From: Bacillota bacterium
GTDB lineage: Bacteria > Bacillota > Clostridia > Oscillospirales > Oscillospiraceae
NCBI GenBank assembly: GCA_023406225.1
Contig: JAEXWS010000106.1
Coordinates: 1 to 44,272 of the forward strand
Direction of reading: 5' to 3'
Length of the DNA stretch: 44,272 bases
In this document: piece after piece, positions 38,738-44,272 of the stretch
How positions within the stretch are numbered: position 1 is the stretch's first letter
Layout of the letters: the number at the start of each line of letters is the position of its first letter
Translations under genes and position numbers: made by a program
Notes under the pieces: generated by a model
Database searches by the model: none
Seen by the model: only the letters and a program-made list of their open reading frames with translations
What the model was told of the DNA's origin: nothing

Positions 38738-40027
38738 ATGGATTGGAAAACAACATATGCGGAGAAGATCGTCTCCGCGGCGGAGGCCGTCAAATGCGTG
38801 AAGTCAGGGGACACCGTGGTCCTTCAGCAGGCCGCAGGCACCGCCATGTATCTCATGGACGCCCTGACCGACCGGGCCGACGAGCTGGAAAACGTCAAAG
38901 TCATCGCCCATAACCTCTGGGAGGTCCCCCGCTTTTTGGAGCCCCAGTATGCCGGGAGCTTCCGGCATGTCAGCCAGTTCCTGGACCGGGGCGCCCGGCA
39001 GGCCTACCGGGAGGGGCGGGTGGACCCGCTGCCCGCTTTCTATTACCAGATGCCGAAATATTACCGGGAGCACCCGGCGGACGTGTTTTTCGTCATGCTG
39101 ACGGAACCGGACGAGGAGGGATATTGCAGCTATGCCCTCAACGCCGACTATTCTGTGGCCAACATGGAGGCGGCCAGGACCGTGGTGGCCCAGATCAACC
39201 CCTCCCTGCCCTGGACCTGCGGCGCGAAAGTCTCTTTGGAGGAGCTGGATCGCATCGTCATCCACGACCAGCCTCTCCCGGAGCTGACCCGCAGCAAAAC
39301 CGGCGGCGTGGAGGAGCAGATCGCCGCCCACATCGTCCCCTTCATCCGGGACGGTGCCTGCCTGCAATTGGGCATCGGCGGCCTGCCGGACGCGATCCTG
39401 GGTTTTTTGAAGGAAAAAAAGCACCTGGGCATCCACTCGGAGGTGCTGTCCGACGGCATCATCGATCTCTATGAGTCCGGCGCCATCGACAACAGCCGAA
39501 AAACGCTGGACAAGGGCAAGATCGTGGCAAACTTCCTCATCGGCACCAAGCGGCTCTTTGACTTTGCCGACCACAACCCGGACCTTCTGGTGGTCCCGGT
39601 GGATTACACGAACGATCCCTACATCATCGCCCAGAACGACAACGTGGTATCCATCAATTCCTGCCTGCAGGTGGACCTGCTGGGCCAGGTGAACGCGGAC
39701 ACCATCGGCGGCAGGCAGTACAGCGGCTGCGGCGGGCAGATCGATTTTGTCCGTGGGGCGCAGATGTCCAAGGGCGGCATGTCCTTCATCACCCTGCCCT
39801 CCACCGCCAAGGGCGGAACCATCTCCCGCATCGTGCCCCACCTGGAGACCGGGACCCCGGTGACCACCTCCCGGTTCGACGTGCAGTACGTCTGCACGGA
39901 GTACGGCGCGGTGAACCTGTTCGGCATGACCGTCAGCGAGCGGGCGGAGGCCCTCATCGGCATCGCCCACCCGGATTTCCGGGAGACGCTTCGGGCCCAG
40001 GCGGTACAGGAGGGCTTGATTTGGTGA
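38738..40027 (+). CDS. Acetyl-CoA hydrolase/transferase-family CoA-transferase (4-hydroxybutyrate/butyrate type)
   Basis: A 429-aa class I CoA-transferase of the acetyl-CoA hydrolase/transferase family, which includes 4-hydroxybutyrate and butyryl-CoA:acetate CoA-transferases. It moves CoA between acetyl-CoA and a short-chain acid. The glutamate expected to carry the covalent acyl/CoA intermediate is Glu235 in GIHSEVLSDGIIDL. Other family segments are LQLGIGGLPDAILGFL, the N-terminal-half MLTEPDEEGYCSY and the C-terminal TEYGAVNLFGMTV. The start has AAAGGAG 8 bases upstream. It is the first enzyme after the TRAP genes, so it probably activates the imported acid, with thiolase and 3-hydroxyacyl-CoA dehydrogenase encoded next. 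Exact acid unknown. Confidence 0.9.
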   Translation: MDWKTTYAEKIVSAAEAVKCVKSGDTVVLQQAAGTAMYLMDALTDRADELENVKVIAHNLWEVPRFLEPQYAGSFRHVSQFLDRGARQAYREGRVDPLPAFYYQMPKYYREHPADVFFVMLTEPDEEGYCSYALNADYSVANMEAARTVVAQINPSLPWTCGAKVSLEELDRIVIHDQPLPELTRSKTGGVEEQIAAHIVPFIRDGACLQLGIGGLPDAILGFLKEKKHLGIHSEVLSDGIIDLYESGAIDNSRKTLDKGKIVANFLIGTKRLFDFADHNPDLLVVPVDYTNDPYIIAQNDNVVSINSCLQVDLLGQVNADTIGGRQYSGCGGQIDFVRGAQMSKGGMSFITLPSTAKGGTISRIVPHLETGTPVTTSRFDVQYVCTEYGAVNLFGMTVSERAEALIGIAHPDFRETLRAQAVQEGLIW

Positions 40028-40055
40028 GCGGCGAAAGGAAAAGAGGGAAACAGCT

Positions 40056-41279
40056 ATGAGAAACGTATACATCGTAAACGGCAAACGGACCGCCATCGGC
40101 AAATTTTTGGGCGGGCTCTCCACCGTAAAGCCCGGGGACATGACCGCCCAGGTCATCAAGGCGGTGCTGGAGGAGACGGGGGCGGACCCCGCCGGCATCG
40201 ACGAGGTATTTATCGCCCACCAGCATTCCGCAGGCCAGGGGCCTTCCATCGCCCGCCGGGCGGAGCTGGAGGCGGGCATCCCCAACGAGATCCCCGCTAC
40301 CACGGTGAACATGCAGTGCGGCAGCGGCCTGAAAGCCGCCATCCTGGCCTATAACGCCATTCAGGCCGGGGAGGACGTGGTGCTGACCGGAGGCGTGGAG
40401 AGCATGTCCCAGGTGCCCTATATCCTCACGAGCCGCGTCCGCAAGGGCACCAGGATGGGCCCCTCCTCCGTGGACGTTCAGGACTCGCTGTACTGCGACG
40501 GGCTTATCGACCAATTCAACGGCTATCTCATGGGGATGACGGCGGAGAATGTGGCCGCGAAGGAGGGCGTCACCCGGGAGGAACAGGACCGCTTCGCGGC
40601 CCGCTCCCAGGCGCTGGCCCAGCGCGCGGTGGAATCCGGCCGCTTCCGGGAGGAGATCGTCCCCATCCGCTATCAGGACCGGAAGGGCCGGGAGCTGGTC
40701 TTTGACACGGACGAAAGCTACACCCCCGGCGCCAGTTATGAAACGCTGGCCAAAATGCGCACGGCCTTTAAAAAAGCCGGAGAGGGCGGCACCGTCACCG
40801 CCGGAAACGCCTGCCAGCTCAACGACGGCGCGGCGGCGCTGCTGCTGGCCTCCGGGGAGGCAGTCCGGGCCAACGGGTGGAAGCCCATGGCCCAGGTGGT
40901 CTCCATGGCGACGGTGGGCATTGATCCGGCCATCATGGGGCTTGGCCCTGTGAAGGCGGTCATCAAAACGCTGGACCAGGCCGGAATGACCTTGGGCGAT
41001 GTGGACCTGGTGGAATTGAACGAGGCCTTTGCCGCACAGTCCCTTGGCTGCATCAAGGAGTGGTGCGCCCACTACGGCTTGTCCCGGGAGTCCGTTTTGG
41101 AAAAGACCAACGTCAACGGCGGCGCCATTGCCCTGGGCCATCCGGTGGCCGCGTCCGGCGCCCGCATCCTGGTGACGCTGATGCATGAGCTGGAAAAGCG
41201 GAAGCTGACCTGGGGTCTGGCCACCCTCTGCGTGGGCGGAGGCATGGGGACCGCCATGCTGATCAAGCGGTGTGAATGA
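40056..41279 (+). CDS. Acetyl-CoA C-acetyltransferase (thiolase)
   Basis: A 407-aa thiolase that cleaves acetoacetyl-CoA (or another 3-ketoacyl-CoA) with CoA to give acetyl-CoA, or runs in reverse. The catalytic residues are present: nucleophile Cys88 in NMQCGSGLKA, NEAFAAQ, His362 in GGAIALGHPVAASGAR and Cys392 in CVGGGMG. The length is slightly above the usual 390-395 residues. The ATG at 40056 is 28 bases after the CoA-transferase stop codon. The hydroxyacyl-CoA dehydrogenase gene follows after 14 bases. In this operon the thiolytic, degradative direction is likely. Confidence 0.94.
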   Translation: MRNVYIVNGKRTAIGKFLGGLSTVKPGDMTAQVIKAVLEETGADPAGIDEVFIAHQHSAGQGPSIARRAELEAGIPNEIPATTVNMQCGSGLKAAILAYNAIQAGEDVVLTGGVESMSQVPYILTSRVRKGTRMGPSSVDVQDSLYCDGLIDQFNGYLMGMTAENVAAKEGVTREEQDRFAARSQALAQRAVESGRFREEIVPIRYQDRKGRELVFDTDESYTPGASYETLAKMRTAFKKAGEGGTVTAGNACQLNDGAAALLLASGEAVRANGWKPMAQVVSMATVGIDPAIMGLGPVKAVIKTLDQAGMTLGDVDLVELNEAFAAQSLGCIKEWCAHYGLSRESVLEKTNVNGGAIALGHPVAASGARILVTLMHELEKRKLTWGLATLCVGGGMGTAMLIKRCE

Positions 41280-41293
41280 GAGGAGAAACGGCA

Positions 41294-42145
41294 ATGGAGA
41301 TCAAAAAGATCGGCGTGGTGGGCGCCGGGATGATGGGCGCTGAAATCGCCCTGTATTTTGCGATGAACGGCTATGAGACGGTCCTCGGCGACATCAATCA
41401 GGAGCTTGCGGAAAAGGGAAAGCTGAAGCAGGCCGCCGTGCTGGACCGGCGCATTGCAAAGGGACGGCTGGCGGCGGAGGAAAAAGAGGCGGTCCTCTCC
41501 CGGGTGGCCGCCACCGGAAGCCTAGGCGATATGGCGGACTGCGACCTCGTCATCGAAGCCGTGCTGGAGGTGCTGGAGGTCAAGGCCAACGTCTACAAGC
41601 AGCTGGACATCGTATGCAAGCCGGAGACGATCATCGCAAGCAACACCTCAAGCCTCTCCATCACGAAGCTGGCGGCGGCGGTGGGGCCCGGGCGCGCCTT
41701 CGTCGGCACGCACTTCAACTCCCCTGCCAGCGTCATGAAGCTGGTGGAGGTCATCCCGGCCTTACAGACGAAGGAGGAGACGGTGGACGTGGTCTACGGC
41801 CTGCTTCAGTCCGTCGGCAAGGAGCCGGTGCGGGTGAAAGACGTTGTGGGTTTTGCCCTGAACCGGATGTTCCACGCGTTTTACCTGGAGGCCTGCCGTC
41901 TGGTGGAGGAAGGCGTCTGCACCGCGGAGGACGTGGATAAGATCTGCCTGTACGGCCTGGGCCACCCCATGGGCATCTTCAAGCTCATCGACCAGACAGG
42001 CCACGATCTGAACATGAATGTGGACCAGATCCTATTTGAGGCGTACGGAGACCGCTTCCGCCCCTCTCCCCAGATTCAGCGGCTGCGGGACGCAGGGCGG
42101 CTGGGCAAAAAGTCCGGCCGGGGCTTTTATGAATACGGAAAGTAA
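41294..42145 (+). CDS. hbd: 3-hydroxybutyryl-CoA dehydrogenase
   Basis: A 283-aa NAD(P)-dependent dehydrogenase interconverting 3-hydroxybutyryl-CoA and acetoacetyl-CoA. It has the Rossmann motif GVVGAGMMGAEIA at the N-terminus, SNTSSLSITKLA, and THFNSPASVMKLVEVI, which corresponds to the usual MHFFNPAPVMKLVEVI with a shifted second residue. The C-terminal half (LNRMFHAFYLEACRLVEEGV, HPMGIFKLIDQTGHD) forms the dimer interface, and the length is that of clostridial Hbd. The ATG at 41294 is chosen because AGGAG lies 8 bases upstream; an earlier in-frame ATG overlaps the thiolase stop and lacks a site. A different branched or longer substrate is possible. Confidence 0.92.
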   Translation: MEIKKIGVVGAGMMGAEIALYFAMNGYETVLGDINQELAEKGKLKQAAVLDRRIAKGRLAAEEKEAVLSRVAATGSLGDMADCDLVIEAVLEVLEVKANVYKQLDIVCKPETIIASNTSSLSITKLAAAVGPGRAFVGTHFNSPASVMKLVEVIPALQTKEETVDVVYGLLQSVGKEPVRVKDVVGFALNRMFHAFYLEACRLVEEGVCTAEDVDKICLYGLGHPMGIFKLIDQTGHDLNMNVDQILFEAYGDRFRPSPQIQRLRDAGRLGKKSGRGFYEYGK

Positions 42146-42152
42146 GCGGAGG

Positions 42153-42172
42153 CTCCGGCTTGTGAGCCGGAG
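42153..42172 (+). other. Short intergenic stem-loop after hbd
   Basis: An 8-bp stem (CTCCGGCT, 42153-42160, with 42165-42172) has a TGTG loop and no T tract. It separates hbd from the GldA-type gene, which has its own ribosome site, and may affect mRNA stability. Confidence 0.45.
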
Positions 42173-42214
42173 GCGGGCTGTGGCATCATGGCCTGGAATG
42201 GAGGCGGCGAGAAC

Positions 42215-43327
42215 ATGAATGCAAAATTGATTGCCCTTCCCTCCCGGTATCTTCAGGGAGAGGGCGTTTTGAAGGACCTTCCGGCCCTGCTGGCAGAGCG
42301 GGGCCGGAAGCGGCCCATGCTTTTGTGGGGACCGCGGACACGGGCCCTGGTCCGGGAGCTGGTGACGCCTTCTCTGGAACAGGCCGGCATGACGGCGGAG
42401 GAGTATCTGCTCACCGGCCAGTGTTCCCGGGAGGAATGCGCCCGCGTGGTGGAGGCCATGGCCCGGGCGGAGTCTGATTCCATCGTGGCCCTGGGCGGCG
42501 GCAAGGCGCTGGACCTGAGCAAGGGCGTGGCCCATCAGGCGGGGGTGCCCAACATCGTGGCGCCCACCACCCTCTCCAATGACGCGCCGCCCACCGCCTG
42601 CACCGTCTGGTATCACGAGGACGGCAGCTTTAGCGACACGGAGGGGTGGCCCTCCAATCCGGATGTGGTGCTGGTGGATACCAGCGTCTGCATCAAAGCG
42701 CCCATGCGCATGTTTCTGGCGGGGATCGCGGATTCTCTGGCCACCTATCTGGAGGCGGAGCCCAGCTATCTCTCCCACATCCCCACCCGCCTGAAATACC
42801 TCCCGACCCTCACGGCCCGCACGATGGCAAAGCTCTGCTACGACACCATCCGGGCGGATGCAAAGTCCGCCGTTTTGGCGGCGGAGACCGGCGTGGTCAC
42901 CCCGGCCTATGAACGGGTCGCGGAGGCCAGCATCCTTCTCTCCGGCGTGGGCTGGGAGAGCTGCGGGACCGCGGCGGCCCACGTACTGGGGACCCGCCTG
43001 GCCGACTTCCCCCAGCTTCACGGCGCCATGCACGGGGAGAAGGTTTCCTTCGGCATCGTGACCCAGCTCCTGCTGGACACGGAGACGGACATGGCCTTTG
43101 CGGAGGACCTGGTGGACTTCATGGTCCGGCTGGGTCTTCCGGTGACCATGGAGGAGATCGGGCTGGACCGGGTGTCTGAGGCCGCGCTTTATGCCTGGTG
43201 CGAAAAGCAGTGCGTCCCCGGCAGCCGTCTGGACTGCGTCGCGCCCGGCATCACGCCCGCGGAACTGGTCCGCGCCATGCGCAGCGCCTCCGCCTTCGGC
43301 GCAAGCCGCAAAAACCGCAGGCCATGA
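42215..43327 (+). CDS. Iron-containing (GldA-type) alcohol/polyol dehydrogenase
   Basis: A 370-aa NAD-dependent metal dehydrogenase of the GldA group. It has the nucleotide-binding GGGKALDLSK, the PTTLSNDAPPTA loop, and metal ligands Asp173 (GIADSLATY), His256 (AAAHVLG) and His273 (GAMHGEKV), with the spacing of glycerol dehydrogenases. These enzymes oxidise a secondary or vicinal alcohol or reduce the carbonyl. The ATG at 42215 has GGAGG 10 bases upstream; an ATG 27 bases earlier overlaps that site. It is the last gene before a strong terminator. Its role may be to form or use the hydroxy acid that enters the pathway, or to regenerate NAD+; the substrate is unknown. Confidence 0.87.
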   Translation: MNAKLIALPSRYLQGEGVLKDLPALLAERGRKRPMLLWGPRTRALVRELVTPSLEQAGMTAEEYLLTGQCSREECARVVEAMARAESDSIVALGGGKALDLSKGVAHQAGVPNIVAPTTLSNDAPPTACTVWYHEDGSFSDTEGWPSNPDVVLVDTSVCIKAPMRMFLAGIADSLATYLEAEPSYLSHIPTRLKYLPTLTARTMAKLCYDTIRADAKSAVLAAETGVVTPAYERVAEASILLSGVGWESCGTAAAHVLGTRLADFPQLHGAMHGEKVSFGIVTQLLLDTETDMAFAEDLVDFMVRLGLPVTMEEIGLDRVSEAALYAWCEKQCVPGSRLDCVAPGITPAELVRAMRSASAFGASRKNRRP

Positions 43328-43402
43328 GCGGCCTGCCACGCATGGTCTTTCCCCACCCCAGCGGTCCCGTCAGTTGATCCCCTGCCCGCAGGGAAACCGT
43401 CA

Positions 43403-43444
43403 TAAAAAAGGCCGGAGGCGATCGATCGCCTCCGGCCTTTTTCA
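43403..43444 (+). terminator. Strong bidirectional terminator of the TRAP/acyl-CoA operon
   Basis: A perfect palindrome (about 43405-43442, centre between 43424 and 43425) with 16 paired bases of GC-rich stem and A and T runs at both ends. It ends the plus-strand operon. Confidence 0.85.
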
Positions 43445-43525
43445 TATACGCACGCAGCGGCGGCTTTCGCGTTTTTTTCATCCGTCCAAAATGGGCCTCG
43501 TGGATGGCTGCATAGGTTCTCTCAT

Positions 43526-43717
43526 TCATTTTGCCTCGCCAGGGTCCAAACCTCCACAGTCGCAGCAAATTGCCGCCGCTTCAGCCGCCTGAAACCATTG
43601 CCTATATAACCGATTCAAAAAAGTTCTGCGGTGCAAACACGTGATTTCCTCAGCGGTGGGGCCGTCGGCCGCGCCGATTATTGCGATGGACGCCGCATCG
43701 TTGATATCAAAGAACAT
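43526..43717 (-). CDS. Possible small protein with an OadB-like GADGPT motif
   Basis: A 63-codon frame whose N-terminus reads FDINDAASIAIIGAADGPT. This resembles the IIGGADGPT segment of the beta subunit of sodium-pumping decarboxylases (OadB family), but no membrane segments follow; the remainder is basic and then cysteine-rich (ICCDCGG). No convincing ribosome site precedes the ATG at 43717, and a TTG further upstream is no better. It lies just downstream of the tRNA terminator. It could be a real short protein, a gene remnant, or chance. Apart from the operon terminator, 43328-43775 shows nothing else. Confidence 0.3.
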   Translation of the reverse strand: MFFDINDAASIAIIGAADGPTAEEITCLHRRTFLNRLYRQWFQAAEAAAICCDCGGLDPGEAK

Positions 43718-43775
43718 AAAAGATGCCGAACTGCGCCGCTGCGCCAAACATCATCTTGCCTTACTTGAAAAACAA

Positions 43776-43809
43776 AAAACACCCAAAATCCGAAGATTTC
43801 AGGTGTTTT
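43776..43809 (-). terminator. Terminator of the tRNA cluster
   Basis: On the minus strand a 15-bp stem with two G-T wobbles closes a TTCG tetraloop (43791-43794) and runs into a T tract. It begins directly after the CCA end of tRNA-Thr. The wobbles become A-C mismatches on the plus strand, so it works best for the tRNA direction. Confidence 0.8.
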
Positions 43810-43885
<76 letters not shown>

Positions 43886-43892
43886 ATAAAAA

Positions 43893-43969
43893 TGGCGACC
43901 CGGAACGGGCTCGAACCGTCGACCTCTAGCGTGACAGGCTAGCGTTCTAACCAACTGAACTACCGGGCC
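43893..43969 (-). tRNA. tRNA-Asp (anticodon GTC)
   Basis: A 77-base cloverleaf with acceptor GGCCCGG/CCGGGTC, anticodon stem CTAGC/GCTAG with loop CTGTCAC, T-loop TTCGAGC and encoded CCA. It is separated from tRNA-Thr by 7 bases, so the two share a transcript. Confidence 0.97.
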
Positions 43970-43996
43970 ATCTTTGATATGCTTAAAACCTTAGAA

Positions 43997-44025
43997 ATTA
44001 TATCACATACAACAAGCGTTGTAAA
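43997..44025 (-). promoter_or_regulatory. Internal promoter upstream of tRNA-Asp
   Basis: On the minus strand TTTACA (44025-44020) and a perfect TATAAT (44002-43997) are 17 bases apart in the AT-rich gap between tRNA-Trp and tRNA-Asp. It would start the Asp-Thr transcript about 20 bases before tRNA-Asp. Confidence 0.75.
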
Positions 44026-44033
44026 GACTTTTA

Positions 44034-44109
44034 TGGCAGGGGCAGAAGGATTCGAACCCTCGGCACGCGGTTTTGGAGACCGCTGCTCTACCAGCTGAGC
44101 TATACCCCT
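44034..44109 (-). tRNA. tRNA-Trp (anticodon CCA)
   Basis: A 76-base cloverleaf with acceptor AGGGGTA/TGCCCCT, anticodon stem GCGGT/ACCGC with loop CTCCAAA, T-loop TTCGAAT, discriminator G and encoded CCA. Confidence 0.97.
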
Positions 44110-44150
44110 ATATCGCTTGCGGAAGACCCCGTCAGGCGATCGACCATAAT

Positions 44151-44227
44151 TGGTGGGCCTTCGGGGACTCGAACCCGGGACCGGCCGGTTATGAGCCGGC
44201 TGCTCTAACCAACTGAGCTAAAGGCCC
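44151..44227 (-). tRNA. tRNA with anticodon CAT (elongator Met or Ile2)
   Basis: A 77-base cloverleaf with acceptor GGGCCTT/AAGGCCC, anticodon stem GCCGG/CCGGC with loop CTCATAA, T-loop TTCGAGT and encoded CCA. It lacks initiator features such as a mismatched first acceptor pair. CAT anticodons belong to elongator Met or, after lysidine modification, to Ile2; the acceptor and D-arm resemble bacterial Ile2, but sequence alone does not settle it. Confidence 0.9.
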
Positions 44228-44272
44228 ATGCCAGGTTGATTTGAAGAGAAGTATTGCCGCCACGCCAAGTGG

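Noticed and set aside
37292..43339. Long minus-strand frames opposite dctM, the CoA-transferase, thiolase, hbd and gldA-type genes
   Set aside because: The plus-strand genes have catalytic residues, ribosome sites and operon spacing; the opposite frames have none and are typical shadows in GC-rich DNA.

Overview
The window looks like chromosomal DNA of a GC-rich member of the Clostridia, probably an Oscillospiraceae-type gut fermenter. The reasons are the AGGAGG-type ribosome binding sites, an SLH-domain surface protein, a spore-coat-type manganese catalase, two TRAP transporters, a thiolase / 3-hydroxybutyryl-CoA dehydrogenase / CoA-transferase set, and tRNA genes with encoded CCA. The genus cannot be fixed from the sequence alone.

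Layout, left to right. (1) 1-955: a truncated N6-adenine methyltransferase with an N-terminal helix-turn-helix, behind a promoter that carries a palindrome. (2) 1096-5366: a co-transcribed c-di-GMP pair, a diguanylate cyclase followed by an EAL phosphodiesterase. (3) 5697-10493: an iron/phosphonate-type ABC importer operon (binding protein, fused permease, ATPase) ending in a frameshifted metallo-beta-lactamase-fold gene. A divergent gene (10750-12960) encodes an unusual LacI-HTH / sugar-binding / solute-binding fusion regulator. (4) 13106-13768: a manganese catalase.

(5) 13934-28505 is the most interesting part, a catabolic island with lower and uneven GC. On the minus strand a long operon runs from a dihydropyrimidine-dehydrogenase-like reductase through a DUF6282 hydrolase, two complete fumarase/tartrate-dehydratase-type heterodimers and a TRAP transporter to a TauE/SafE-type permease. 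Next to it are a plus-strand LysR gene and a second minus-strand operon, citD-citE-citF, an SDR oxidoreductase and another LysR gene. I read it as import, reduction/hydrolysis, (de)hydration and lyase cleavage of an unidentified carboxylic acid or carboxylated heterocycle. I know of no described pathway with this gene set.

(6) 28822-33723: a 1633-residue SLH surface protein with about 15 GGG repeats. (7) 34124-43327: a sigma-54 enhancer-binding regulator. Downstream are a large inverted repeat and a near-consensus -24/-12 promoter, then an operon for a TRAP transporter, CoA-transferase, thiolase, 3-hydroxyacyl-CoA dehydrogenase and GldA-type dehydrogenase. This fits uptake and degradation of a short hydroxy or keto acid such as 3-hydroxybutyrate to acetyl-CoA. 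(8) 43526-44227: a doubtful small gene and a minus-strand cluster of four tRNAs (CAT, Trp, Asp, Thr). No insertion sequence, prophage, CRISPR array or rRNA was seen.
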